DNA of 64,000 nt from Vannielia litorea (GTDB lineage: Bacteria; Pseudomonadota; Alphaproteobacteria; Rhodobacterales; Rhodobacteraceae): positions 1,302,001-1,366,000 of the forward strand of contig NZ_JAHVJR010000001.1 in the NCBI RefSeq assembly GCF_019801175.1. Reading direction: 5' to 3'. The notes beneath the pieces are model-generated. The model was not told where the DNA came from. It searched no databases and saw nothing but the letters and a program-made list of their open reading frames with translations. Positions 52,726 to 61,933 of this stretch are shown in pieces. Positions within the stretch are counted from its first letter, which is position 1. Each line of letters opens with the position of its first letter. The position numbers and the translations under genes are program-made.

Positions 52726-54219
52726 TTAGACGCCGCTCACCGGCTGACCGGAAATCCGCAGGATGGCCTGAAGCCCCCAATCGGAGTTGTCCTGCTTGTC
52801 GTCCTCCGTCAGCATCCCGCTGGCGAGTTCCGCCTCCGGGGTCCAGCCGGGATCGACGTTGACGAAGGCCTTCGGGTCGCCCTTCAGCAGCCCGGCAAAG
52901 ACCGCCGAGACGATGGTGGAGCCAAGCCGCCCCAGCCTTGCGCCGCCCTGCCCTTCGGCCTCGCGGAGGATGTAGTACCACAGCGCCGCCGGCTCATCGT
53001 CTTCAAGCGTCACCGTCACCGGCACGTTCAGCTTGGCGGCCACATCCGGCCCGGAGGGCAACTCCATCATCACGCCGCGAATGAGGTTCCGCGCGGCGAG
53101 CTTGTTGGCCACGGAGGCTGGGTTGCCGTCGTCCTCGCCGAGGAACAGGAGCGCGTTGGCCAGCTTGGTGTCGATCTTCCGCGCCCTCTGCGGGAAGAAA
53201 TCGGCCTCGTTGCCCATGTCGAAGTACCAGTCCCACTGCACCGTGGTCACCTCCGTCCGCGGGCCGAAGCCGCGCAGATCGGGCTCACTGGCGCCCGAGC
53301 CGGCGGTGGTGTTGTTGAACAGCGGCACGCGGTCGAGCTGGTTGTGGGTGAAGTTGGTCTGGTAGCCATTGCGCACCATCGAATGGCCGAACCGGTAGGC
53401 CGCCACCGAGAACTCCAGCGGCATGAAGGGATTGTACTCCCAGTTGTACACATCCTTCAGCCCGAGCCCCCATTGCACCCGGCCGTCCTTGCCCTTCATC
53501 TTGACGAGCGCGGTATCCACCACCTCGTCGATGCAGATCCGGCGGACGAAATCCTCCCAGACGCAGTGCTGGTAGAGCCACGTCAGCACCCGGCGCGCCT
53601 CCATGAAGGGGTCCGCTTTGCCAGCATCCACGGCACGATCCACCAGCGTGTTATGCGCGGTCAGAAAGGCCAGCTGGATCTGGCTGACGATGGCATTCTC
53701 GTCATTACGCATGTCGCCAATGATTGCGCGTCCCAGCGGGTTGCGCGGCAGGTCGTCGAGGTCGGAGCCCTCGATCTTGCCGATCAGGAACTTGCCCGCG
53801 CCGTCATACATATACGGTTGGTCATGCGGGCCGGAGCCATAAACGCAGTCGAGATCCAGCCGCGGCGTGCGGAAGTTGTCGAGCCCCTCGGGGTCGGTGA
53901 TCTCCACACCCAGCGGCGTCGGGTCGAAGGTGATGTCATGGTCGACGAACTGGCCGAAATAGGTGTAGCCCGCCGGGATGGCCGAGCTGAACTCCGCCTC
54001 CAGCTCATCATCGATTTCGATCGCCTCACCGGGGCTGAGGCCGGGGCGCTCGGTCATGTGCTCATTCGCGAAGGCGACGAAATGCGCCTCGATCTGCTCG
54101 GGCGGCACGCCCGGCGGCGACCAGGGCGTGAGGCCGGGGCAGATCCGGCCGAACCGCCCTTTGTAGAGCTTGGAACGCGGGGCGAAAGCGGGACGGGCGG
54201 GGCCTTTGGCATGTGACAT
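52726..54219 (-). CDS. Animal-type haem peroxidase
   Basis: A 497-residue protein of the An_peroxidase superfamily (myeloperoxidase/peroxinectin-like), rare in bacteria. The distal His lies in FGQFVDHDITFD, the catalytic Arg region follows later, and the proximal His is in AAYRFGHSMVRNG. No signal peptide is visible, so it is cytosolic or exported by a route without a cleaved leader. ATG at 54219 has a strong AGGAGG site. Flanked by a strong terminator and a MITE-like repeat; no partner genes. Confidence 0.9.
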   Translation of the reverse strand: MSHAKGPARPAFAPRSKLYKGRFGRICPGLTPWSPPGVPPEQIEAHFVAFANEHMTERPGLSPGEAIEIDDELEAEFSSAIPAGYTYFGQFVDHDITFDPTPLGVEITDPEGLDNFRTPRLDLDCVYGSGPHDQPYMYDGAGKFLIGKIEGSDLDDLPRNPLGRAIIGDMRNDENAIVSQIQLAFLTAHNTLVDRAVDAGKADPFMEARRVLTWLYQHCVWEDFVRRICIDEVVDTALVKMKGKDGRVQWGLGLKDVYNWEYNPFMPLEFSVAAYRFGHSMVRNGYQTNFTHNQLDRVPLFNNTTAGSGASEPDLRGFGPRTEVTTVQWDWYFDMGNEADFFPQRARKIDTKLANALLFLGEDDGNPASVANKLAARNLIRGVMMELPSGPDVAAKLNVPVTVTLEDDEPAALWYYILREAEGQGGARLGRLGSTIVSAVFAGLLKGDPKAFVNVDPGWTPEAELASGMLTEDDKQDNSDWGLQAILRISGQPVSGV

Positions 54220-54514
54220 TGCTACAGTCCTCCTGACTATGGGGCCGTGCCTCGCGCACGGCTCACCTGTTGGGGCGCCGGGCGGCCATCGGGGGAAGCG
54301 AAAGCCTGCCTTGGGGCTGGCAAGGCCGTCCGCCCGGCGCCTGCAAAAGCAATGCGCCTGGGCTGACGCTGCGGCAATTTGGGCGAGGGGCAATTCACGC
54401 AGATGCACCGGAGCATTCACGTTTCCGTAACGGAAGGCGCGCACCCCTGCCCCGCGCTTTGCCGGAATCGCCGCCCGTGCTACGCTCGCCCGGTAACCAG
54501 GAGGTAGATGACCC

Positions 54515-54670
54515 ATGAAGACGAAGACTGCCCTGGCCGCCCTCGTGCTGGCCTTCGCTCCCGCGTTCGCCTACGCCGAGTGCTCCTCCGCGCATGAGGT
54601 GACCATGTCCTGCGCCGATGGAAAGGTCTGGGACGCCAAGACCGCAAGCTGCATCACGCCCACCGGCTGA
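54515..54670 (+). CDS. Small secreted three-cysteine protein
   Basis: A 51-residue protein: signal peptide of about 21 residues ending AYA, then a 30-residue mature peptide with three cysteines (ECSS, MSCADG, SCITPTG). AGGAGG lies upstream of the ATG, so translation is likely. The segment between Cys2 and Cys3 (ADGKVWDAKTAS) resembles small chitin-binding-like folds, a weak likeness. Divergent from the peroxidase gene. Function unknown. Confidence 0.68.
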   Translation: MKTKTALAALVLAFAPAFAYAECSSAHEVTMSCADGKVWDAKTASCITPTG

Positions 54671-54783
54671 TCGCACGCCACGCGCCTGCCGGAGGGCTGG
54701 AAACCCGGCCGCCGGTAACCCTGCCTTAAGCCTCCACGCCTAGGATCGGTGAGAACGATACCTGCTCAAGGCGCGAGGCGCTG

Positions 54784-55926
54784 ATGTCCACTTCCCTCTC
54801 CCCGCTTCCCGGCGGGCTCGGTGACTTTGGCTCCGGGCCGGATGACTCTGGCTCGGGCAAAGGCTCTGCTGGCCTGCCTGCCATGTCCGGCGGCCTCGGC
54901 GGGCTTGGCGGCGGCAGCGCGGCCGCCCGCAAGCTCTCCCGCCGCCAGAAGGCCGCGATCATCGTGCGTCTGCTGGTCAACGGCGGCGCCAAGCTGCCGC
55001 TCGCCGAATGGACCGATGGCATGCAAACCGAGCTGACCCGCGCGATGGGCGGGCTCCGCATGGTCGACCGTGACACGCTGGCCGAGGTGATCGAGGAGTT
55101 TCAGGGCGAGCTGGACCGCGTGGCACTCTGCTTTCCCGGCGCAATGGAGGGCGCGCTCGGCCTGCTCGATGGCCATATCTCCCCCATCACCGCCGCCCGC
55201 CTGCGCCGCGAGGCCGGGGTCGCCGCCAAGGGCGACCCGTGGGAGCGGATCTCGGGCCTCGATCCGGCCAAATTGGCCCCGATGCTGGAGGAAGAGAGCG
55301 TGGAGGTCGGCGCCGTGGTGCTGGCCAAACTGCCCACCGGCAAGGCCGCCGAGGTACTGGGCAAGCTGCCCGGCGAGAAGGCGCGGCGCATCACCCACGC
55401 AATGTCACGCACCGGCCGCGTGGGGCCTGAAACCGTCGCCCGCATCGGCCTCACCCTCGCCGCCCAGTTTGATGCCCAGCCGGTGCAGGCCTTCGATGGC
55501 GGGCCGGTCGAGCGGGTCGCCGCCGTGCTCAACTTCTCGCCCTCCGCCACCCGTGACGACGTGCTCAAGGGGCTGGAGGAGGATGACGCCGAGTTCGCCG
55601 AAGAGGTGAAGAAGGCGATCTTCACCTTCGTCAACATCGCCGAGCGCCTCGCCGCCCGCGACGTGCCAAAGATCACCCGCGGGATCGACCAGCCGGTGCT
55701 CGTCACCGCCCTCGCCGCCGCGCAGGGTGAGGCCGAGCGCTCCCGCGATCACATCCTCGACAACATGTCCAAGCGCATGGCCGAGGGGCTGCGGGAGGAG
55801 ATGGCCGAGTTGGGCAAGGTCAAGGAGGCAGAGGGCGAAGAGGCGATGACAGCGGTCGTGGCCGAGATCCGCAGGCTCGAAGCCGAGGGCGAGATCATCC
55901 TGATTTCGCCCGATGACGAGGAATAG
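54784..55926 (+). CDS. FliG-like protein without flagellar neighbours
   Basis: A 380-residue protein with FliG domain architecture. The first 45 residues are Gly/Ser-rich and unlike FliG. The N-terminal domain begins KLSRRQKAAIIVRLL; the middle domain has LEEESVEVGAVVLAKLP, where the EHPQ motif that binds FliM is replaced by EESV; the C-terminal domain runs from FVNIAERLAARDVPKI to DNMSKRMAEGLREEM. No other flagellar gene is in the window. Either it is a dispersed flagellar gene or a FliG homologue with another use. Confidence 0.85.
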   Translation: MSTSLSPLPGGLGDFGSGPDDSGSGKGSAGLPAMSGGLGGLGGGSAAARKLSRRQKAAIIVRLLVNGGAKLPLAEWTDGMQTELTRAMGGLRMVDRDTLAEVIEEFQGELDRVALCFPGAMEGALGLLDGHISPITAARLRREAGVAAKGDPWERISGLDPAKLAPMLEEESVEVGAVVLAKLPTGKAAEVLGKLPGEKARRITHAMSRTGRVGPETVARIGLTLAAQFDAQPVQAFDGGPVERVAAVLNFSPSATRDDVLKGLEEDDAEFAEEVKKAIFTFVNIAERLAARDVPKITRGIDQPVLVTALAAAQGEAERSRDHILDNMSKRMAEGLREEMAELGKVKEAEGEEAMTAVVAEIRRLEAEGEIILISPDDEE

Positions 55927-56053
55927 CCCGTAAGCCGGCGCTTCCCCTGCCGCTCATCCCCGCACAGTGCCCCCGCAAGCCTGCGCCACGCAGCCCCCTT
56001 CCCTTCACGCGTCGCCGCCGCTAACCCTGTGCCACCACCGGGGAGAGCGCCGC

Positions 56054-56944
56054 ATGGCCGCCAAAGAGACCGACGCACCGCAGGGCACGGCAGCCGACTG
56101 GCTGACCGACAAGCTGCTGCGTGGCTTCATCGGCGGCGCCCGCCTGCTGCCCTACGCAACCCGCATTCCCGCCTTCGGCAAGCTCACCCGCAGCGTCATC
56201 GGCCCGCTGGCAGGCTACGGCAAACGAGCGCAGGCCAACCTCACCTACGTCTGGCCCGACATGGAGCCGCCCGCCCGCGCCGCCCTCGCCGCCAAAGTCT
56301 GCGAAAACGCGGGCCGGGTGCTGATGGAGAATTACTCCAATCCCCAGTTCTTCGCCCGGGCCTCCGGCTTCTCGCTCTCCGGCCCCGGCCTGCCCGCGCT
56401 GGAAGAGGCCCGCGCCGCAGGCCGCCCGGTGATCGCCGTCACCGGCCACTTCGGCAATTACGAGGCCGCCCGCGCCAAGCTGAACACCTCGGGCTACCAC
56501 TTCGGCGGGCTCTACCGGCCGATGGCCAACGCCTTCTTCAACCAGCACTACGTGGCAACGATGGAGGCGGTGGGCCGCCCGGTCTTTCCGCAGGGCCGCA
56601 AGGGCACCGCCGCCTTCATCCGCCACCTCAAGGCGGGCGGCATGTTGATCATCCTGCATGATGTCCACGCATGGCGCGGCGAGGTGATCGAGTTCATGGG
56701 CCGCCCCGCCCGCACCGCCACCTCCGCCGCCGAGATGGCGCTGCGCTACGATGCGCTCATGGTGCCGCTCTACGCCACCCGGCAGAACGGCGGGCTGGAT
56801 TACGCGATCGAGGTCGAGGCCCCGATCCCGCATAGCGACGCGCTGACCATGACCGAGGCGGCCACGCGCAGCCTCGAAGACCGGATCGAGGCCGACCCCG
56901 ACCAGTGGTTCTGGATCCACCGCCGCTGGAAAGTGAGCCGCTGA
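56054..56944 (+). CDS. LpxL/HtrB-like lysophospholipid acyltransferase
   Basis: A 296-residue acyltransferase of the LpxL family, which adds acyl chains to lipid A precursors or related lipids at the inner membrane. The HX4E catalytic motif is GHFGNYEAA; the second block is VGRPVFPQGRKG and the end is PDQWFWIHRRWK, typical for this group. A hydrophobic N-terminal stretch lies near residues 24-50. ATG at 56054. Lipid acceptor not readable. Confidence 0.86.
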   Translation: MAAKETDAPQGTAADWLTDKLLRGFIGGARLLPYATRIPAFGKLTRSVIGPLAGYGKRAQANLTYVWPDMEPPARAALAAKVCENAGRVLMENYSNPQFFARASGFSLSGPGLPALEEARAAGRPVIAVTGHFGNYEAARAKLNTSGYHFGGLYRPMANAFFNQHYVATMEAVGRPVFPQGRKGTAAFIRHLKAGGMLIILHDVHAWRGEVIEFMGRPARTATSAAEMALRYDALMVPLYATRQNGGLDYAIEVEAPIPHSDALTMTEAATRSLEDRIEADPDQWFWIHRRWKVSR

Positions 56945-57009
56945 GCGCGCGGAACATCCGGCCTGCTGTCACGTTGAGAGGCTCAACACACAAAACAGGA
57001 GGCACCCCC

Positions 57010-57447
57010 ATGATCAATCGCAAGGCATCGGCCCATTGGAGCGGCAACATCAAGGAGGGCAAGGGCACGGTCTCGACCGCCTCCGGCGCGCTCTCCTCCC
57101 AGCCCTACGGCTTCAACACCCGCTTCGAGGACGCCCCCGGCACCAACCCCGAAGAACTGATCGGCGCGGCCCACGCGGGCTGCTTCACCATGGCGCTCTC
57201 CAAGGTGCTCGTCGACCAGACCGGCCATGAGGCCGAGGCGCTCGACACCACCGCCACCGTCTCGATGGACAAGGAGGGCGACGGCTTCGCTGTCAAGAAA
57301 ATCCACCTCGAGCTCAAGGGCCGCGTGCCCGGCATCGACGCCGCCGCCTTCATGACCGCCGCAGAGGCCGCCAAGGCCAACTGCCCGATCTCCAAGCTGC
57401 TCGAGGGCGGCGCCGAGATCACGATGGACGCCACCTTCGAAAGCTGA
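57010..57447 (+). CDS. OsmC/Ohr-family peroxide reductase
   Basis: A 145-residue thiol peroxidase acting on organic hydroperoxides. Both redox cysteines are present: AAHAGCFTMAL and ANCPISKLL. The N-terminal SGNIKEGKGTVSTASGAL marks the OsmC branch (OsmC more than Ohr). ATG at 57010 follows AGGAGG. It converges on a small membrane protein gene. Confidence 0.93.
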   Translation: MINRKASAHWSGNIKEGKGTVSTASGALSSQPYGFNTRFEDAPGTNPEELIGAAHAGCFTMALSKVLVDQTGHEAEALDTTATVSMDKEGDGFAVKKIHLELKGRVPGIDAAAFMTAAEAAKANCPISKLLEGGAEITMDATFES

Positions 57448-57463
57448 TCGCAGCGCTATCGGC

Positions 57464-57781
57464 TCACAGGTACAGCCCTATGAGCCAGGCAATTGCTGCC
57501 AGCCAACCCACCGCCAGCACCCGCCCTGCAAACAGGCAGGCGCGGGTCTGGCCCGGCGCAAAAACGCTCTGCTGCGCGGCGATCAGCGCCGGAATGCCGA
57601 AGAAAAAGCCGAAGGCGAGGCTGTAGAGCACGGGCTCTATCCCGCTGCCCTCGCTGAGATGCAGCACCGAGACGGCCAGCGCGGCAGAGAAGATGAGCGC
57701 GGCCAACACGAGGCAGGCACGCCCGGCCATAGCGCGCCAGATCGGAACAGGGGAGAATACGGCAGGATCGGTCAGATGCAT
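57464..57781 (-). CDS. Small membrane protein of unknown function
   Basis: A 105-residue protein with about three hydrophobic helices (LVLAALIFSAALAVSVL; VLYSLAFGFFFGIPALIAA; AVGWLAAIAWLIGLYL) and a polar loop. ATG at 57781 with GGAGG is preferred; a TTG at 57823 would extend it. No family recognised. Located between the convergent osmC-type gene and the divergent M48 gene. Confidence 0.7.
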   Translation of the reverse strand: MHLTDPAVFSPVPIWRAMAGRACLVLAALIFSAALAVSVLHLSEGSGIEPVLYSLAFGFFFGIPALIAAQQSVFAPGQTRACLFAGRVLAVGWLAAIAWLIGLYL

Positions 57782-57950
57782 CTGGGCCTCCAAAGGGCTT
57801 GGTCGCTGAATAGGGTCTTGCAAAAATCAATGCCCGCAAGGTGGGCAGCCCCGGCCCCGCCCGCAACGGCGGCGTGCGAAGTTTCACGTTTTCGCCACCC
57901 AATTCACGCCCGCCTTCCCCTCGCCCCCTTGCCGCGCCATATATCTGGCG

Positions 57951-58637
57951 ATGCTCAAGCTCATGCCCATCCTCCTTGCGGTCGCCTACGGGCTGATCCT
58001 CTGGCGCTTCTCGGCGTGGCGGCTGGCCCGCCAACTCGACAGCCAGAGCACCCCGCTTGACGATGCGGCGCTGCTTAAGCTGACAGCCCGCATGGCCCGC
58101 ACCCTCGATCTGCCCAAACTCCGCGTGCATGTGCTGGAGACCCCCGCCATCAACGGGCTGGCCGCGCCGGACGGGCGGATCTTCATCACCCGGGGCTTTC
58201 ACAATGCGCTGAAACAGGGCGCGGTGACCGAGCAGGAGCTGGCCTCTGTCATCGCCCATGAGTTGGGGCATGTGGCACTCGGCCATTCTCGCCGCCGGAT
58301 GATCGACTTTTCAGGCCAGAACGCCCTGCGCGTGGGCCTTGCAATGGTGCTCAACCGCTTTCTGCCGGGGATCGGCGCGGCGATTGCCTCGGGCATCACC
58401 TCGCTGCTGATGGCCCGGCTCTCGCGGGCCGATGAGTTCGAGGCCGATGCCTATGCCTCGGCCCTCCTGACCAAATCCGGCATCGGCATCGCGCCGCAAA
58501 AATCGCTCTTCGCCAAGCTCGACAAGCTCACCGGCGCGGGCGGGGCCAAGATGCCCGCATGGTTCATGAGCCATCCGCCCGCCGCAAAGCGCATTGCCGC
58601 CATCGAGGCGAACGAGATCAAGTGGCGCGCCGAGTAG
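57951..58637 (+). CDS. M48-family membrane metallopeptidase
   Basis: A 228-residue zinc peptidase: N-terminal membrane helix, the zinc motif IAHELGHVALGH, a hydrophobic stretch after it, and the third ligand Glu in EFEADAYA. C-terminal MSHPPAAKRI is typical of HtpX/M48 proteins. It probably degrades misfolded membrane proteins. It is short compared with HtpX (about 290). Convergent with the sugar dehydrogenase gene. Confidence 0.9.
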   Translation: MLKLMPILLAVAYGLILWRFSAWRLARQLDSQSTPLDDAALLKLTARMARTLDLPKLRVHVLETPAINGLAAPDGRIFITRGFHNALKQGAVTEQELASVIAHELGHVALGHSRRRMIDFSGQNALRVGLAMVLNRFLPGIGAAIASGITSLLMARLSRADEFEADAYASALLTKSGIGIAPQKSLFAKLDKLTGAGGAKMPAWFMSHPPAAKRIAAIEANEIKWRAE

Positions 58638-58641
58638 CCCC

Positions 58642-59727
58642 CTACTCCGGCACCATCCTGAACACCGCGCCCTCGCCCACCGACAAAAACCAGATCGCCC
58701 CGTCCGGCCCCTCGCGCACATCGCGCACGCGGCTGGTTTCCGGCGTTTCGATCCGCTCCAGCTCTGTCCGGCCATCGGCCGAGAGCCGCGAGATCATGTC
58801 GAACTTCAGCGAGCCGACAAAGACCTGCCCTTTCCACTCCGGAAACATCTCGCCGCCGTAAATCATCAGGCCAGAGGGCGCGATGGACGGGTCCCAGTAA
58901 TGCACCGGCTGCTGCATGCCGTCCTTGGCATTGCCCTCGCCGATCTTCGCGCCCGAGTAATGCCGCCCGTAGGAGATGACAGGCCAGCCGTAGTTTGCGC
59001 CCGGCTCCAAGAGGTTCAACTCATCGCCGCCTTGCGCACCGTGTTCCACCACCCAGAGCCGCCCCTCGCCATCCAGCGTGGCGCCTTGCGGGTTGCGGTG
59101 GCCGTAGCTCCAGATTTCGGGCTGCGCGCCCTCCTGGTCAACAAAGGGGTTGTCTTCCGGCACCGAACCATCGCGGGCGATGCGCACCACCGAGCCATTC
59201 TCGCGGCTGAGATCTTGCGCCGAGGGCCGGTCGCCCCGCTCGCCGATGGTTAGGTAAATCAGCCCGTCCGCGCCTTCCACGATCCGGCTGCCAAAGTGCC
59301 GCCCGCCGCTGGAGCCGGGCTCCATCTCGAAGATCACCTCGAAGCCCTCCAGCGCGGTGCCATCGTCACTCAGGCGGCCCTTGCCAAGCGCGGTGCCCGC
59401 CCCGCCGCTCTGCGGTTTGGAAAAGCTCAAGAAAATCTCGCGGCTCTCGGAAAAATCGCGGGGCACCATCACGTCAAGCAAGCCGCCCTGCCCGCTGTCA
59501 TAAACCTCCGGCACGCCAGAGATTGGCGCGGCCTCACCATTTATGACCGCGGTCAACTCTCCGGCCCGCTCGGTCACCAGAAACCCGCCGCCCGGCAAGA
59601 ACGCCAGCCCCCACGGCTCGTCCAGCCCGCTGGCCACGGTTTCCATCCGCACGCCCTGCGCCTCCGCGGCCTCCCACGCCCCAAGGGCTGAAAGCCCGAT
59701 CACTGCCGCTGCCAATCGTCCGTTCAT
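58642..59727 (-). CDS. Soluble aldose sugar dehydrogenase (YliI/GSDH-like)
   Basis: A 361-residue periplasmic beta-propeller of the PQQ-dependent soluble glucose dehydrogenase family. Signal peptide ends AAEAQ (about residue 24). The GLDEPWGLAFLPGG start, the GEAAPISG segment, and the GHRNPQGATLDG and EHGAQGGDELNL motifs include PQQ and calcium contacts. PQQ is needed as cofactor; PQQ genes are not in this window. ATG at 59727 follows GAGGAG. Divergent from the ABC operon. Confidence 0.9.
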   Translation of the reverse strand: MNGRLAAAVIGLSALGAWEAAEAQGVRMETVASGLDEPWGLAFLPGGGFLVTERAGELTAVINGEAAPISGVPEVYDSGQGGLLDVMVPRDFSESREIFLSFSKPQSGGAGTALGKGRLSDDGTALEGFEVIFEMEPGSSGGRHFGSRIVEGADGLIYLTIGERGDRPSAQDLSRENGSVVRIARDGSVPEDNPFVDQEGAQPEIWSYGHRNPQGATLDGEGRLWVVEHGAQGGDELNLLEPGANYGWPVISYGRHYSGAKIGEGNAKDGMQQPVHYWDPSIAPSGLMIYGGEMFPEWKGQVFVGSLKFDMISRLSADGRTELERIETPETSRVRDVREGPDGAIWFLSVGEGAVFRMVPE

Positions 59728-59890
59728 GCTGAAAACTCCTCTTTGCACACAACCTAAGGCCTGCCCCGGCCCCGCCCAGCCACCCTGTCGTTCAACTTTC
59801 CGCAAGGTCCGGCCCATGCCCCCGCTTTCCAAAGCGAAATTCCCGGTCTAGGCTCACCCGCAGGACAATGTTCCAACAGGGAGACCAACA

Positions 59891-61087
59891 ATGAAAAAAC
59901 TGATCCTCGCCACCACGGCCATCGCCGCGCTGGCTGCCCCGGCCTTCGCCGAGAGCCACGGCTCCGAAGTGAAACTGGGCATCATCCTCGGCTTCACCGG
60001 CCCGATTGAAAGCCTCACGCCCCACATGCGTGACGCCGCCAAGATGGCCATGGCCGAAGTGACCGAAAGCGGCGCGCTGATGGGGGGCACCACCGTGACC
60101 GCCGTCGAGGCCGACTCGACCTGCATCGATTCTGCCGCCGCCTCCGCCGCCGCCGAGCGCCTGATCACCTCCGACGGGATCAAGGGCATCATGGGCGCTG
60201 ACTGCTCCGGCGTGACCGGCGCGATCCTCACCAACGTCGCCGTACCGAACGGCATGGTGATGATCTCCCCTTCGGCCACCTCGCCGGGCCTGTCCAACAC
60301 CGAAGACAACGGCCTGTTCTTCCGCACCGCCCCGTCTGACGCCCGCCAGGGCGAGGTGATGACCCAGGTGCTGATGGACAACGACGTGAAGACCGTCGCT
60401 CTGACCTACACCAACAACGACTACGGCAAGGGCCTCGCCGACAGCTTTCAGGCGGCCTTCGAAGAGGCCGGCGGCACCGTGACCATCTCGGCCGCGCATG
60501 AAGACGGCAAAGCCGACTACTCGGCCGAGGTCGCCTCGCTGGCCTCCGCCGGTGGCGATCTGCTGGTGGTGGCAGGCTACGTCGATCAGGGCGGCGCCGG
60601 CATCATCCGCGCCTCGCTCGACTCCGGCGCCTTCGACAAGTTCCACTTCCCCGACGGGATGATCGGCACCGCGCTCGAAGAGAACTTCGGCTCCGAGATC
60701 AACGGCTCCACCGGCCAACACCCCGGCACCGACAGCCCCGGCAACGCCATGTTCGTCGAGCTGGGCACCGCCGCGGGCTTCGATCCCACCTCCCCCTTCG
60801 CACCCGAGAGCTATGACGCCGCCGCGCTGATCATGCTCGCGATGGAGGCCGCCGGGTCCGACGATCCGAACGTCTACAAGGAAAAGGTGATGGAAGTCGC
60901 CAACGCCCCCGGCGAGCAGATCTTCCCCGGTGAGCTGAAAAAGGCGCTCGAGCTGATCGCCGCCGGTGAGGATATCGACTACGTCGGCGCCTCCGCCGTC
61001 GAGCTGATCGGCCCCGGTGAAAGCGCGGGCAACTACCGCGAGATCACCTTCGAAGACGGCAAGATCGCCACGGTCAAATACCGCTGA
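59891..61087 (+). CDS. LivJ-type ABC transporter substrate-binding protein
   Basis: A 398-residue periplasmic binding protein of the branched-chain amino acid (type I, leucine-binding) family. Signal peptide of 20 residues (ending AAPAFA), then VKLGIILGFTGPIESL, the DSTCIDSAAASAAAERL strand pair, and TNNDYGKGLADSF. First gene of the operon; the ATPase gene follows 63 bases later. The ligand cannot be inferred; this family also binds amides, aromatic compounds and urea. Confidence 0.92.
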   Translation: MKKLILATTAIAALAAPAFAESHGSEVKLGIILGFTGPIESLTPHMRDAAKMAMAEVTESGALMGGTTVTAVEADSTCIDSAAASAAAERLITSDGIKGIMGADCSGVTGAILTNVAVPNGMVMISPSATSPGLSNTEDNGLFFRTAPSDARQGEVMTQVLMDNDVKTVALTYTNNDYGKGLADSFQAAFEEAGGTVTISAAHEDGKADYSAEVASLASAGGDLLVVAGYVDQGGAGIIRASLDSGAFDKFHFPDGMIGTALEENFGSEINGSTGQHPGTDSPGNAMFVELGTAAGFDPTSPFAPESYDAAALIMLAMEAAGSDDPNVYKEKVMEVANAPGEQIFPGELKKALELIAAGEDIDYVGASAVELIGPGESAGNYREITFEDGKIATVKYR

Positions 61088-61150
61088 TCTTCAGCACACA
61101 AGCTTGATGCGGCGGGGGCAACCCCGCCGTATCCCATCGGGGACATCTCA

Positions 61151-61933
61151 ATGATCCAGGTCGAGAACCTGCACAAGCACTTCGGCGGCTTCCACGCCGT
61201 CGACGGCGCCACGCTGACCATTCAGCCCGGCTCCATCACCGGCCTCATCGGCCCCAACGGCGCAGGAAAAACCACGCTTTTCAACGTGGTAGCGGGCGTT
61301 CTTGAGCCCACCTCCGGCCGGGTCACGATGAACGGCGAGGATATTACCGGCCTGCCGCCGCACGCGCTTTTCGGCAAGGGGCTGCTGCGTACCTTCCAGA
61401 TCGCCCACGAATTCAGCTCCATGACCTGCCGCGAAAACCTGATGATGGTCCCCGGCGGCCAATCCGGCGAGGCGCTCTGGAACACGTGGTTCGGCCGCAA
61501 GCGCATCGCCGACGAGGAGCGCGCGCTGAAGGCCAAGGCTGACGAGGTGCTGGAGTTTCTGACCATCGAGCATCTGGCCGACCACAAGGCAGGCCAGGTC
61601 TCCGGCGGGCAGAAAAAGCTGCTCGAGCTGGGCCGCACCATGATGGTCGACGCGCGCATCGTCTTTCTCGACGAGGTCGGCGCCGGGGTGAACCGCACCC
61701 TGCTCAACACCATCGGCGACGCCATCATCCGCCTCAACAAGGAGCGCGGCTACACCTTCGTCGTCATCGAGCACGATATGGATTTCATCGAACGCCTCTG
61801 CGACCCGGTCATCTGCATGGCCGAGGGCAAGGTGCTGGCCGAGGGCACGCTGGCCGAAATCAAGGCCAACGAACACGTCATCGAGGCCTATCTGGGCACC
61901 GGACTGAAGAACAAAGAACAGGTCGGCGCATGA
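61151..61933 (+). CDS. LivG-type ABC transporter ATPase
   Basis: A 260-residue ATP-binding protein: Walker A GPNGAGKTT, the Q-loop following, the signature VSGGQKKLLELGRTM and Walker B VFLDEVGAG, with the H-loop EHDMDF. The large insert between Walker A and signature (SGEALWNTWFGRKR) is typical of LivG. The stop overlaps the ATG of the next, secreted-protein gene. Confidence 0.94.
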   Translation: MIQVENLHKHFGGFHAVDGATLTIQPGSITGLIGPNGAGKTTLFNVVAGVLEPTSGRVTMNGEDITGLPPHALFGKGLLRTFQIAHEFSSMTCRENLMMVPGGQSGEALWNTWFGRKRIADEERALKAKADEVLEFLTIEHLADHKAGQVSGGQKKLLELGRTMMVDARIVFLDEVGAGVNRTLLNTIGDAIIRLNKERGYTFVVIEHDMDFIERLCDPVICMAEGKVLAEGTLAEIKANEHVIEAYLGTGLKNKEQVGA

